From contig DATAOC010000041.1 in assembly GCA_036265915.1 (NCBI GenBank), forward strand, positions 1 to 43,432: a DNA stretch of 43,432 nt, read 5' to 3'. The notes under the pieces are model-generated. The model was given only the letters and a program-made list of their open reading frames with translations, ran no database searches and had not been told where the DNA came from. This document shows positions 35,409 through 43,432 of the stretch, piece by piece (position 1 is the first letter of the stretch; every line of letters starts with the position of its first letter). Position numbers and translations under genes: made by a program. This DNA comes from AR12 sp036265915 (GTDB lineage: Bacteria; Methylomirabilota; Methylomirabilia; Rokubacteriales; CSP1-6).

Positions 35409-36815
35409 ATGGATCGCGCGCTCTGGCAGTGGGACGCCGTCGAGCTGGCGGCGGCGATTCGCACGCGGAAGATCTCGAGCCGCGAGGCCGTGCAGGCCGT
35501 GCTGCAGCGGCTCGACGCCGTCAATCCCGCGCTCAACGCGGTGACCGTGCTGCTCGCCGACGACGCGCTGGCCGCCGCCGACCGCGCGGACGGCGCGGTG
35601 AAGCGTGGCGAGGCGCTCGGTCCCCTGCACGGCGTGCCGGTGACGATCAAGGAGAACATCGACCAGGCCGGCCAGGCGACGGCCAACGGGGTCGTGGCCT
35701 TCAAAGACGTGATCGCCAGCGTCGACAGCCCGGTGGTGGCCAACTGGCGACGCGCCGGCGCGATCGTCATCGGGCGGACCAACACTCCCGCGTTCAGCCT
35801 GCGCTGGCACACCGACAACGACCTGCGGGGCCGCACGTACAATCCGTGGCACCGCGAGCGAACACCCGGCGGCTCGAGCGGCGGTGCGGCCGCCGCGCTG
35901 GCGGCCGGCATCGCGCCGCTCGGCCACGGCAACGATCTCGGCGGCTCCATCCGCTATCCCGCGTACTGCTGCGGCGTGGCCGGCATCCGGCCGACGCTCG
36001 GACGCGTGCCGGCGTTCAACGCGACGGCCGCCGAGGAGCGCCCGGTCGGCCATCAGCTCATGAGCGTGCAGGGTCCGCTCGCGCGGCGCGTGGCCGATGT
36101 GCGGCTCGGGCTCGCCGCCATGGCCGCGCGCGATCCGCGCGATCCGTGGTGGGCCGGCGTGCCGCTCGACGGGCCGGCGCCCGCCCGACCCGTCCGCGTC
36201 GCCCTCACCGTCGATCCGGCGCACCAGGGCGTCCACCGCGGCGTGGCGGCAGCCGTCCGCGCGGCCGGGCTCGCGCTCGCGGAGGCCGGGTACGCGGTGG
36301 ACGAGGTGGAGCCGCCGACCGTCGATGCCGTGGCCGCCAACTGGGCGGCCATCGTCTACAGCGAGATGCGCCGCGCGAGCCTGCCCTACATCCGCAAGTG
36401 GGGCGGCACCGACATCAATCGCTGCAGCGACCTGAGCCTCGAGCTTGCCCCCGATCTCGACCTGGACGGTTACCTGCGCGCGCTCGCGGAGCGGAGCACG
36501 CACGTGCGCGACTGGATGGTGTTCATGGAGCGCTACGCGCTCGTGGTCGGCCCCGTGTCCACCGAGCCGCCGTTCGAGGTCGGCTTCGACGTCAAGGACC
36601 GCGAGACGATGGCGCACGTGATCCGCTCGCAGCGGCTTCTGGTCGCCGTCAACCTGCTCGGGCTGCCGGCGGCGTCGGTCCCCTGCGGCCTCCTCGACGG
36701 CGTGCCGCTCGGCGTGCAGGTCATCGGCGGCCGCTACCGCGAGGACCTCTGTCTCGACGCCGCCGAGGTCATCGAGGCGCGTCACGGGCTGCCGACACCG
36801 ATCGATCCGCGATGA
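35409..36815 (+). CDS. Amidase (amidase-signature family)
   Basis: 468 residues. The Ser-cisSer-Lys triad is complete: Lys81 (VTIKENID), Ser156 or Ser157 in GGSSGG, and nucleophile Ser180 in DLGGSIRYPA. It hydrolyses a carboxamide to acid and ammonia; the substrate is unknown. GGGAGGGC precedes the ATG. The stop overlaps the next amidase start as ATGA (36812-36815), and the two paralogues have triads at identical positions. Confidence 0.92.
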   Translation: MDRALWQWDAVELAAAIRTRKISSREAVQAVLQRLDAVNPALNAVTVLLADDALAAADRADGAVKRGEALGPLHGVPVTIKENIDQAGQATANGVVAFKDVIASVDSPVVANWRRAGAIVIGRTNTPAFSLRWHTDNDLRGRTYNPWHRERTPGGSSGGAAAALAAGIAPLGHGNDLGGSIRYPAYCCGVAGIRPTLGRVPAFNATAAEERPVGHQLMSVQGPLARRVADVRLGLAAMAARDPRDPWWAGVPLDGPAPARPVRVALTVDPAHQGVHRGVAAAVRAAGLALAEAGYAVDEVEPPTVDAVAANWAAIVYSEMRRASLPYIRKWGGTDINRCSDLSLELAPDLDLDGYLRALAERSTHVRDWMVFMERYALVVGPVSTEPPFEVGFDVKDRETMAHVIRSQRLLVAVNLLGLPAASVPCGLLDGVPLGVQVIGGRYREDLCLDAAEVIEARHGLPTPIDPR

Positions 36816-38224
36816 GCGACGAGCTCTGCTTCCTGACCGCGCGTGAGCTGGCCGCGCGGATCGCGCGCCGCGAGCTCTCGGTGACCGAGGCGGTGCGCGC
36901 GCACCTGGCGCAGATCGAGCGCGTCAATGGGCGCGTCAACGCGATCGTCACCCTCACCGCGGAGCGCGCGCTCGACGAGGCACGGGTCAAGGACGCCGCC
37001 CTCGCGCGCGGTGAGACGCCGGGACCGCTGTTCGGGCTGCCCGTCGTGCACAAGGATCTGGTCCCGACGCGGGGCATCCGCACGACCTACGGCTCCCCCA
37101 TCTATCGCGACCACGTGCCGGACGAGGACGGCCTCGTCGTGGAGCGGCTGCGCGCGGCGGGCGCGGTCACGCTCGGCAAGAGCAACACGCCGGAGTTCGG
37201 CGCGGGCTCGCAGACCTTCAACCAGGTGTTCGGACGCACGCTGAATCCCTACGACGCCACCAAGACGTGCGGCGGCTCGAGCGGTGGCGCCGCGGTGGCG
37301 CTCGCGTGCGGCATGGTCCCCATCGCCGACGGCAGCGACATGGGCGGCTCGCTGCGCAACCCGGCCGCGTTCTGCAACGTGGTCGGACTGCGTCCCGCGC
37401 CGGGTCGCGTTCCATTCTGGCCGCACGAGTCGGCGTGGCTACCCTTCAGCGTGCAGGGACCGATGGCGCGCACGGTCGGCGACGTCGCGCTGCTGCTGAG
37501 CGCGATGGCGGGGCCGGATGCGCGCTCGCCGATCGCCATCCGCGAATCGGGTGAGCGCTTTCGCGCACCGCTCGGCCGTGACTTCCGCGGTGTGCGGATC
37601 GCGTGGAGCCGCGACCTGGGCGGCCTGCCGATCGACCGCCGCGTGAGCGACGCGCTGGCCGCCGGCCGCAGGACGCTCGAGAGCCTCGGCTGCGTGGTCG
37701 AGGATGGACAGCCGGACTTCGACGGCGCGCGCGAGGTCTTCCAGGTATGGCGCGCGGTCGCGTTTGCCGCCAAGTATGGCGCCTTGCTGGCGCAGCACCG
37801 CGACCAGATGAAGGACACCGTGATCTGGAACATCGAGCAGGCCGGCAAGCTGAGCGCGCGCGACGTCGGCGAGGCGGAGACACGGCGCACCGCGCTCTAC
37901 CATCGCGTGCGCCGGTTCATGGAGCGTTACGAGTTCCTCGTGCTGCCGAGCACGCAGGTGCCGCCGTTCGACGTCACGCAGCCGTACGTGACGGAGATCG
38001 ACGGGGTGGCGCTGCCGACCTACATCGACTGGATGCGCGCGTGCTCGGACATCACGGTGACCGGGCTGCCCGCCATCTCGGTGCCCGGCGGCTTCACTCC
38101 GGAAGGACTACCGGTCGGTCTGCAGATCGTGGGGCGCCATCAGGACGAATGGAGCGTGCTGCAGCTCGCGCATGCGTTCGAGGAGGCCACCGGCTTCGGA
38201 CGCCGACGTCCGCCGCTGGCGTGA
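36812..38224 (+). CDS. Amidase (amidase-signature family), second tandem copy
   Basis: 470 residues. The triad is Lys81 (VVHKDLVP), Ser156 or Ser157 (GGSSGG) and nucleophile Ser180 (DMGGSLRNPA), at the same residue numbers as in the upstream amidase. Outside the catalytic core the two differ strongly, so the duplication is old and the substrates probably differ. The gene overlaps the first amidase by four bases. A strong hairpin (38225-38254) begins at the base after its stop. Confidence 0.92.
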   Translation: MSDELCFLTARELAARIARRELSVTEAVRAHLAQIERVNGRVNAIVTLTAERALDEARVKDAALARGETPGPLFGLPVVHKDLVPTRGIRTTYGSPIYRDHVPDEDGLVVERLRAAGAVTLGKSNTPEFGAGSQTFNQVFGRTLNPYDATKTCGGSSGGAAVALACGMVPIADGSDMGGSLRNPAAFCNVVGLRPAPGRVPFWPHESAWLPFSVQGPMARTVGDVALLLSAMAGPDARSPIAIRESGERFRAPLGRDFRGVRIAWSRDLGGLPIDRRVSDALAAGRRTLESLGCVVEDGQPDFDGAREVFQVWRAVAFAAKYGALLAQHRDQMKDTVIWNIEQAGKLSARDVGEAETRRTALYHRVRRFMERYEFLVLPSTQVPPFDVTQPYVTEIDGVALPTYIDWMRACSDITVTGLPAISVPGGFTPEGLPVGLQIVGRHQDEWSVLQLAHAFEEATGFGRRRPPLA

Positions 38225-38254
38225 CGCAGCCTCCCCGACGACGGGGAGGCTGCG
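38225..38254. terminator. Hairpin terminator between convergent genes
   Basis: CGCAGCCTCCCCG (38225-38237) and its exact reverse complement (38242-38254) form a 13-bp stem with a 4-base loop. It sits directly after the amidase stop and 11 bases before the stop of the convergent coiled-coil gene, so it could serve both. No T run follows on either strand. Confidence 0.7.
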
Positions 38255-38265
38255 CGACTACGGGT

Positions 38266-38910
38266 CTAGGCGTGGACGCCGTTGATCATCCCCGGCTGTG
38301 AGGCGGCGAGCCGGCGGTGCACCTCGCCGAGCGGCTTCTGGAGCTCGGTAAGCTGGTTCAGCACGGCGGAGAACGCCTCGGCCGCCGCCGTCTGCTCGCT
38401 GCGCTGATACTGCAGCTCGCCCTGAAGGCCGGCGAGATCGCGGCGCAGCGCCTCGATCTCCTGCCGCAGGCGATCGCTCTCGGCTTCGGCGCTCACGAGC
38501 CGGACGCGCAGCCGGTCGCGATCGTCGAGATAGCCCGGGATGAGACGCCCCAGTAAATACTGACTCTCCTCCAGCCAGCGATCCACGCGCTGCCGATCCT
38601 CCAACATCTCCTGGCCCTCACTCATACTTCTTCCCCCCTCCGCATCCGAATGTGTTGATGGGACGTACTCGGGCGTGGCCGTCGTCGCATCCCCGCGGCG
38701 GACGACGGTGACGCCCTGGACGAGCACGACGCTGCGCGATGCGGCCGCGGGGCTCGGCCGCCGAGTCGCCCGCCGGTCGAGAACCACCGACACGGCGGGA
38801 TCGCCCTTGAAACGCCGCTCGAGATACTCGAACAGCGGAGACTCCGAGGCAGGCACGACGACGACGTACGAGTCGGCGTCGGTCGAGGCGAATCGTGCTA
38901 CGGGTTGCAC
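38266..38910 (-). CDS. Hypothetical protein: LDRR-motif N-terminal domain joined to a coiled coil
   Basis: 214 residues if started at GTG 38910; TTG at 38928 and GTG at 38916 are also in frame. Residues about 12-70 look like a small alpha/beta domain (YVVVVPASESPLFEYLERRF ... VVLDRR) that recurs in short uncharacterised proteins. An acidic linker leads to an internal ATG at 38625 (residue 96) behind GGGGGGAAGAAGT. From there, 119 residues form a long coiled coil (about 110-195) with an Ala/Glu/Arg heptad pattern. Either one protein or two nested products is possible. The promoter at 38919-38947 puts the start site near 38912, which favours a leaderless GTG at 38910. Function unknown. Confidence 0.6.
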   Translation of the reverse strand: MQPVARFASTDADSYVVVVPASESPLFEYLERRFKGDPAVSVVLDRRATRRPSPAAASRSVVLVQGVTVVRRGDATTATPEYVPSTHSDAEGGRSMSEGQEMLEDRQRVDRWLEESQYLLGRLIPGYLDDRDRLRVRLVSAEAESDRLRQEIEALRRDLAGLQGELQYQRSEQTAAAEAFSAVLNQLTELQKPLGEVHRRLAASQPGMINGVHA

Positions 38911-38918
38911 CGCCACGC

Positions 38919-38947
38919 ACTCTAGCAACGAGATGTGGGGCCTTCAA
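38919..38947 (-). promoter_or_regulatory. Sigma-70-type promoter of the LDRR/coiled-coil gene
   Basis: TTGAAG (38947-38942), a 17-base spacer and TAGAGT (38924-38919) on the minus strand. The predicted start near 38912 lies just before the GTG at 38910. Confidence 0.45.
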
Positions 38948-38961
38948 GCGAAATCGTCGTC

Positions 38962-38990
38962 TTGACGAGTTCTGGTCACCGGCGTAGCGT
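38962..38990 (+). promoter_or_regulatory. Sigma-70-type promoter of the Ldh-family gene
   Basis: TTGACG (38962-38967), a 17-base spacer and TAGCGT (38985-38990). Start near 38997 leaves a leader of about 39 bases containing GAGGAGAA before the ATG at 39036. Confidence 0.55.
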
Positions 38991-39035
38991 CGGCCGCGCC
39001 GCACAACGCCACTCGAGCGAGGAGAACCACGAGCG

Positions 39036-40094
39036 ATGCGCCATCGCGCGGAGCGTCTGAGAGAGATCGGGAGCGCGATCGTCCGGGCCGGCGGCAGCGC
39101 GCCGGACGAGGCGCTCCTCGTCGCGGATCACCTGGTGCAGGCGAACCTCGCCGGTCACGACAGTCACGGGATCGGCATGCTGCCTTCGTACGTGCGTCAC
39201 GTCCTCGCGAAGCTGGTCATACCGAATACGCGCGTGAAGACGGTGAAGGACGACGGTCCCGTGCTGATGTTCGACGGGCAGCGCGGCTACGGGCGCGCCG
39301 TCGCCGGCGAGGCGATGGCCGCGGCCATCGGCCGCTGCCGGGAGACCGGCGTCGTCGCCGTGACGCTGGCCAATGCCCACCACATCGGTCGCGTCGGCGC
39401 CTACGGCGAGCTGGCGAGCGCCGCCGGGCTGGTCTCGCTGCATTTCGTCAACGTGACCGATCACCGGGCGATCGTGGCGCCGTTCCGCGGCACGGACGCC
39501 CGGTTCGTGACCAATCCCGTCTGCATCGCCCTGCCCGGGACGGATCGTCAGCCGCCGATCCTGCTCGACATGGCCACGAGCGCCATCGCGATGGGCAAGG
39601 TGCGCGTGGCCAAGAACGAGGGCAAGCTGGTCGACCCGGGCGTCCTCATCGACGAGCACGGAGCGCCGACGCGCGAGCCGGGTGTGATGTATCGCGAGCC
39701 GCACGGCGCCCTGCTTCCCTTCGGCGGCCACAAGGGCTACGCGCTCGCCGTCGTGACCGAGCTGCTGGCCGGCGCGCTCTCGGGCGGTCCGACCATTCAG
39801 CCCGGCAACCCACGGATGGGCGGGACGATCAACAACATGTTCGCCGTCCTCGTCGACCCGGCGCGGCTGGCCGGCGTCGACTGGCTACGTCGCGAGATCG
39901 ACGGCTTCGTCGACTACGTGAAGGGCTCACCGGCCGCCGATCCGGCGGCGCCGGTGCTCGTGCCGGGAGACCCGGAACGGCTCGCGCGCGAGCGGCGGCT
40001 GCGCGAGGGCATCGACGTCGACGCCACGACGTGGGCCGAGGTCCTGGCCGCCGGCCAGCAGCTGGGGCTCGCGCGCGAGACGCTGGAAGGCTAG
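39036..40094 (+). CDS. Ldh-family (malate/L-lactate/ureidoglycolate-type) NAD(P)-dependent dehydrogenase
   Basis: 352 residues of the MDH2/LDH2 oxidoreductase fold, not the Rossmann-type malate dehydrogenase. Conserved blocks: GHDSHGIGMLPSYV (about 40-53), ALAHHIGRVGAY-like NAHHIGRVGAYGEL (about 112-125), FRGTDARFVTNPVCIALPG and LPFGGHKGYALAV. It oxidises a 2-hydroxy acid or related substrate. The next gene begins one base after its stop. The ATG at 39036 is downstream of GAGGAGAACC at long spacing. Confidence 0.9.
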   Translation: MRHRAERLREIGSAIVRAGGSAPDEALLVADHLVQANLAGHDSHGIGMLPSYVRHVLAKLVIPNTRVKTVKDDGPVLMFDGQRGYGRAVAGEAMAAAIGRCRETGVVAVTLANAHHIGRVGAYGELASAAGLVSLHFVNVTDHRAIVAPFRGTDARFVTNPVCIALPGTDRQPPILLDMATSAIAMGKVRVAKNEGKLVDPGVLIDEHGAPTREPGVMYREPHGALLPFGGHKGYALAVVTELLAGALSGGPTIQPGNPRMGGTINNMFAVLVDPARLAGVDWLRREIDGFVDYVKGSPAADPAAPVLVPGDPERLARERRLREGIDVDATTWAEVLAAGQQLGLARETLEG

Positions 40095-40095
40095 C

Positions 40096-42420
40096 GTGGC
40101 GAAGTTCGGGATCGGCCAGCCTGTCACGCGGTTCGAGGACCAGCGGCTGCTCCGCGGACGCGGCCGCTATCACGAGGACGTCAATCTCCCCGGCCAGGCG
40201 CACATGGTCGTCGTCCGCTCGCTGCACGCCCACGCAACGCTCGGCGGCATCGACGCGGCGCCGGCCCGCGCGGCGCCTGGCGTGCTCGCCGTCTTCACCG
40301 CCGCCGACCTCGGCGACGAGCTCGGCACGATGAAGATGACGCTCAAGCGCACGCGGCCGGACGGCTCGCCGATGTTCGCGCCGCCGCACCGCGGGCTGGC
40401 GCGCGAGCGCGCACGCTACGTCGGCGACCCGATCGCGCTCGTCATCGCCGAGACGCGTGCCCAGGCCGAGGACGCGGCCGAGCGCGTGCGCGTCACCTAC
40501 GAGCCGCTGCCCGCCGTCACCTCGACCGTCGAGGCCGCGCGACCCGGCTCGCCGGCCGTGTGGCCGGAGTGCCCGGACAACGTCTCCAACGTCTACGCCG
40601 CCGGCGATCGTGCCGCGACCGACGCCGCGCTCGCCGGCGCGGCGCGCGTCGTGCGGCGGCGCTACGTCATCTCGCGGGTGCACGCGCAGTACATGGAGCC
40701 GCGCGGCGCCGTCGGCGTGTGGGATCCGATCGACGAGCGCTACACGCTCTACGCCGACGTCCAGTACCCACACCGGGTGCGCAGCGCGCTCGCGGGCAAT
40801 ATCCTGCGCGTGCCGGAGCATCGCATCCGCGTCGTGGCCGGCGACGTGGGCGGCGGCTTCGGCACCAAGGGCTGGCAGTATCCCGAGCACCGGCTGGTGC
40901 TGTGGGCGGCGCGCAAGCTCGGCCGCCCCGTGAAGTGGGTATGCGAGCGCCGCGAGGCGATCCCGGCCGACGAGCACGCGCGCGACAACGTGACCGACGC
41001 CGAGCTGGCGCTGGACGCCGACGGCCGCTTCCTCGGTCTGCGCGTGCGCACGCTCGCCAACGTCGGCGCCTACGTCTCGTCGGATCGCAACCTGCTCGCG
41101 ACGTTCAGCAACGTGGCGACGCTGGTGGGCGTGTACACGATTGCCGCCGCGCACGTCGAGGTCCACAGCGTGCTGACCAACACGAACTCCACGGCGCCGT
41201 ACCGCGGCGCCGGGCGCCCGGAGGCGACGTACGTGATCGAGCGCCTGATCGACGACGCGGCGCGCGAGCTGCACGCCGACCCCGTCGATCTCCGTCGACG
41301 CAATCTCATTCCGGCCGCGAGCATGCCGTACCGGACCGCACTCGGAGTCACGTACGACTGCGGCGATTTCGCCGCGAGCATGGACAAGGCCTTGAAGCTC
41401 GCCGACGTCGCCGGCTTCCCGACCCGCCGCGAGGCGGCCGCCGCGCGCGGACGACGCCGCGGCGTGGCGGTGGTGAACGCCATCGAGCGCGCGGCCGGAC
41501 CACAGCCGGAGTTCGCCGAGATCCGCTTCGCGCCGAGCGGCGGCGCCACGCTGTTCATGGGGACCAAGAATCAGGGCCAGGGCCACGAGACGACGTTCAA
41601 GCAGATCCTCCACGAGCGCCTCGGCCTCGACCCCGCCGCCGTGCGCTTCGTCGACGGCGACACCGACCAGGTCGCCTTCGGCATGGGCAGCATGGGCTCA
41701 CGCTCGACGGTCATCGGCGGGACGGCGGTGTGGCGCGCGGCCGACAAGATCGTCGCCAAGGGTCGCCGCATCGCCGCCAAGCTGCTGGAAGCGGCGGAGG
41801 CGGACATCGCGTTCGCGGACGGACGATTCAGCGTCGTGGGGACCGACCGCGCCGTCGGGCTCACGGACGTCGCGCGCGCCGCCTTCCAGCCGGCGCAGCT
41901 GCCGAAGGGGATGGAGCCGGGACTCTACGAGACAGCCACGTTCTCGCCGCCGAGCGACACGTGGCCGAACGGCTGCCACGTCTGCGAGGTGGAAGTCGAC
42001 CCGGAGACGGGCGTGGTGACGCTCGAGCGCTACGCCGTCGTCGACGACGTCGGCACCGTGATCAACCCGCTCACGCTGAAGGGCCAGATCCACGGCGGCG
42101 TCGCGCAGGGTGTGGGCCAGGCGCTCATGGAGCAGGTCGTGTACGACGGCGAGTCGGGCCAGCTGCTGACCGGCTCGTTCATGGACTACGCGATGCCGCG
42201 GGCGAGCGACTTCTGCGACATCGCCATCGAGTCGAGCCCGGTGCCGACGCAGCTGAACCCGCTCGGCGCCAAGGGCGCGGGCGAGGCGGGCACCGTCGGC
42301 GCGCTGCCGGCCGTCGTCAACGCGGTGATGGACGCGCTGGCGCCGCTCGGCCTCCGCGAGCTCGACATGCCGGCCTCGCCCGAGCGGGTGTGGCAGGCGA
42401 TCCGCGCCGCGCGCGGCTGA
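40096..42420 (+). CDS. Molybdenum hydroxylase large subunit (CoxL/XDH family, form II-like), orphan
   Basis: 774 residues from GTG 40096. The hammerhead domain starts IGQPVTRFEDQRLLRGRGRY. The Moco domain has GGGFGTK (about 255), the active-site loop Tyr369-Arg-Gly-Ala-Gly-Arg374 (form II, lacking the Cys of CO dehydrogenase), HGGVAQGVGQALMEQ and catalytic Glu730 (GAGEAG). CO oxidation is therefore unlikely; aldehyde or heterocycle oxidation is more probable. CoxS and CoxM partners are not adjacent. It follows the Ldh-family gene by one base and probably shares its promoter. Confidence 0.92.
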   Translation: MAKFGIGQPVTRFEDQRLLRGRGRYHEDVNLPGQAHMVVVRSLHAHATLGGIDAAPARAAPGVLAVFTAADLGDELGTMKMTLKRTRPDGSPMFAPPHRGLARERARYVGDPIALVIAETRAQAEDAAERVRVTYEPLPAVTSTVEAARPGSPAVWPECPDNVSNVYAAGDRAATDAALAGAARVVRRRYVISRVHAQYMEPRGAVGVWDPIDERYTLYADVQYPHRVRSALAGNILRVPEHRIRVVAGDVGGGFGTKGWQYPEHRLVLWAARKLGRPVKWVCERREAIPADEHARDNVTDAELALDADGRFLGLRVRTLANVGAYVSSDRNLLATFSNVATLVGVYTIAAAHVEVHSVLTNTNSTAPYRGAGRPEATYVIERLIDDAARELHADPVDLRRRNLIPAASMPYRTALGVTYDCGDFAASMDKALKLADVAGFPTRREAAAARGRRRGVAVVNAIERAAGPQPEFAEIRFAPSGGATLFMGTKNQGQGHETTFKQILHERLGLDPAAVRFVDGDTDQVAFGMGSMGSRSTVIGGTAVWRAADKIVAKGRRIAAKLLEAAEADIAFADGRFSVVGTDRAVGLTDVARAAFQPAQLPKGMEPGLYETATFSPPSDTWPNGCHVCEVEVDPETGVVTLERYAVVDDVGTVINPLTLKGQIHGGVAQGVGQALMEQVVYDGESGQLLTGSFMDYAMPRASDFCDIAIESSPVPTQLNPLGAKGAGEAGTVGALPAVVNAVMDALAPLGLRELDMPASPERVWQAIRAARG

Positions 42421-42421
42421 G

Positions 42422-43312
42422 TCAGGACGCGGTCGTCTTCACCTCGCGCGCGAGGCGCTCCATGGCGCGCGTCATCGCCGGCACGCCGTCGCGCGGCAGG
42501 TCGAATGTCATCCAGCTCGCGCCGAGGCTGCGCACCCGTCGGATGTCGGCGGCCACCTCGGCCACCGAGCCCTGGAAGGCCGCGCGCCCGGCGCCCTTCG
42601 CGGAGTCGGTGAGATCGAGCAGGTTGCGCGGCGCCAGGCCGAGCGGCTCCCGCCGGCCGCGGCGGGCGGCGAGGTCGCGCAGGGTGGCATAGCCCTTCTC
42701 GATGTCGTCCAGTGCCAGGCCGAGCGGATGCCAGGCGTCGCCGAGCTCGGCGCAGCGGCGCACCGCCGGCGTGGACACGGCGCCCGGCGCGCCGCCGACC
42801 CAGATCGGCGGATGCGGCCGCTGCACGGGGCGCGGCGCGAACGTCGCGCCCGAGAAGCTCACGTATCGTCCGCGGTATTCCGGCACGTCGGACGCCCAGG
42901 CCGCCTTGATCGCACGGAGCGCGTCGTCGCTGACGGCGCCGCGCTCGGCGAACGGCAGCCGCAGGTCCGTGAACTCCGCCTCGTCCCAGCCGACGCCGAC
43001 GCCGAAGATGAAGCGCCCGCGCGAGACCTGGTCCACCGTGGCCGCCGCCTTGGCCACCACGAGCGCGTGACGGTACGGCAGCACGATGACGCTGGCCCCG
43101 AGGCGAATGCGCTCGGTACGGCCGGCGAGGAAGGCGAGCAGCGAGAACGGATCCGGCCAGTGACCGCCGTAGTGCTGGGTGGTGGCCGGCTTGGCGAGGA
43201 TGTGGTCGGGAACGAAGACGCCGTCGATGCCGAGCTCCTCCGCGCGCATCGCGAGCGTCTCCGCCTCCGCCGCCGTGAGCTGCCAGATCGGGAGCACCAC
43301 CCCGTAGTTCAT
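42422..43312 (-). CDS. LLM-class F420-dependent oxidoreductase (TIGR03619-like)
   Basis: 296 residues. The TIM-barrel motifs NYGVVLPIWQLTAAEAETLA, DGVFVPDHILAKP, IRLGASVIVLPYRHALVVAKAAATVDQVSRGRFIFGVGVGW and RPVQRPHPPIWVGGAP are typical of the F420-type LLM clade. The GVGVGW block supports F420 over FMN, though not proof. The ATG at 43312 follows AGGAGGACGGC. It ends one base from the stop of the convergent molybdenum hydroxylase gene. Confidence 0.92.
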   Translation of the reverse strand: MNYGVVLPIWQLTAAEAETLAMRAEELGIDGVFVPDHILAKPATTQHYGGHWPDPFSLLAFLAGRTERIRLGASVIVLPYRHALVVAKAAATVDQVSRGRFIFGVGVGWDEAEFTDLRLPFAERGAVSDDALRAIKAAWASDVPEYRGRYVSFSGATFAPRPVQRPHPPIWVGGAPGAVSTPAVRRCAELGDAWHPLGLALDDIEKGYATLRDLAARRGRREPLGLAPRNLLDLTDSAKGAGRAAFQGSVAEVAADIRRVRSLGASWMTFDLPRDGVPAMTRAMERLAREVKTTAS

Positions 43313-43328
43313 GCCGTCCTCCTTGTGC

Positions 43329-43432
43329 CTACGTCGTTCGCCAGAGCACGAGCGCGAGCGCCACGATCGCGGCGGCGAGGCCCGACACGGCGCCGATGAG
43401 CGCCAGCCGCAGCTGCGCGCGCAGCATCACGA
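43329..43432 (-). CDS. Partial membrane protein at the right edge
   Basis: The last 33 or more residues of a minus-strand frame that enters from the right edge: ...MLRAQLRLALIGAVSGLAAA then IVALALVLWRTT and stop. The visible part is one hydrophobic helix (about 20 residues). It might be the end of a larger membrane protein or a very small protein starting at ATG 43427. It lies 16 bases upstream of the LLM gene and may be co-transcribed. Confidence 0.45.
   Translation of the reverse strand, partial: VMLRAQLRLALIGAVSGLAAAIVALALVLWRTT

Noticed and set aside
33762..36785. 1007-codon minus frame covering the amidohydrolase and the antisense of the amidase
   Set aside because: The part beyond 35363 is a shadow of the first amidase. 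The amidohydrolase starts with its own ATG at 35363.
40096..42420. CO dehydrogenase (CoxL form I)
   Set aside because: The active-site loop is YRGAGR, without the Cys required for form I CO oxidation.

Overview
The window is a very GC-rich (about 70% by eye), gene-dense chromosomal segment of a Gram-negative bacterium. An OmpA-type protein, a lipobox protein and several periplasmic binding proteins show the double membrane. The gene mix (LLM-class flavin/F420 oxidoreductases, several VOC-fold dioxygenase-like proteins, MmgE/PrpD, CoxL/XDH-type molybdenum hydroxylases, amidases, a LigAB-like extradiol dioxygenase) fits a soil/subsurface heterotroph of the Candidatus Rokubacteria / Methylomirabilota type. 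That placement is an inference from gene style, not a phylogenetic test. I see no tRNA, rRNA, CRISPR array, transposase, integrase or phage gene, and no stretch above 300 bases lacks a gene.

Layout. 1-2358 (minus): a secreted FecR/DUF6600-like protein that runs in frame into a response-regulator receiver domain and off the left edge, and a cyclic-nucleotide-binding/DUF1003 membrane protein. 2421-6299: a divergent aromatic-catabolism-like locus. The minus arm is Lin0512 protein, two VOC proteins, Gfo/Idh/MocA oxidoreductase and ABM monooxygenase. The plus arm is a LigB-like class III extradiol dioxygenase plus a small LigA-like subunit. Both arms start from a 24-bp gap with a palindromic -10 element. 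6296-11453 (minus): a PrpD-family gene followed by a complete iron-type ABC importer. 11649-14391: a 50-residue membrane protein with a sigma-54-like promoter, then MFS, ModA-like and DinB genes on the minus strand. 14471-18844 (plus): an orphan molybdenum hydroxylase large subunit, a D-2-hydroxyacid dehydrogenase with a degenerate NAD motif, a beta-carbonic anhydrase and a VOC protein. 18865-22309: SMP-30 lactonase plus LLM oxidoreductase (minus), and a ThDP enzyme (plus).

22319-24488 (minus): hemerythrin overlapping a ferritin-like protein with two helical bundles, and a small TPR-like protein. 24537-26907 (minus): an orphan family-5 solute-binding protein and an acyl-CoA thioesterase-like protein. 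26982-31446 (minus): TPR/Sel1 lipoprotein, CHASE2-sigma-54 activator fusion, OmpA-like protein; this looks like an envelope-sensing unit. 31525-38224: D-2-hydroxyacid dehydrogenase, serine beta-lactamase-fold hydrolase, a YtcJ-like amidohydrolase (minus) and two tandem amidases. 38266-43432: a coiled-coil protein (minus), an Ldh-family dehydrogenase with a second orphan molybdenum hydroxylase (plus), an LLM oxidoreductase (minus) and a partial membrane protein.

Themes: start/stop overlaps (ATGA, GTGA) couple many genes. Most convergent gene pairs nearly touch or overlap, leaving no room for terminators. Two divergent junctions carry palindromic -10-like elements that could fire in both directions. 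The items I would check first are the FecR-receiver fusion, the palindromic leaderless promoter with its ring-cleavage locus, the CHASE2-sigma-54 unit, and the coupled hemerythrin/ferritin-like pair.
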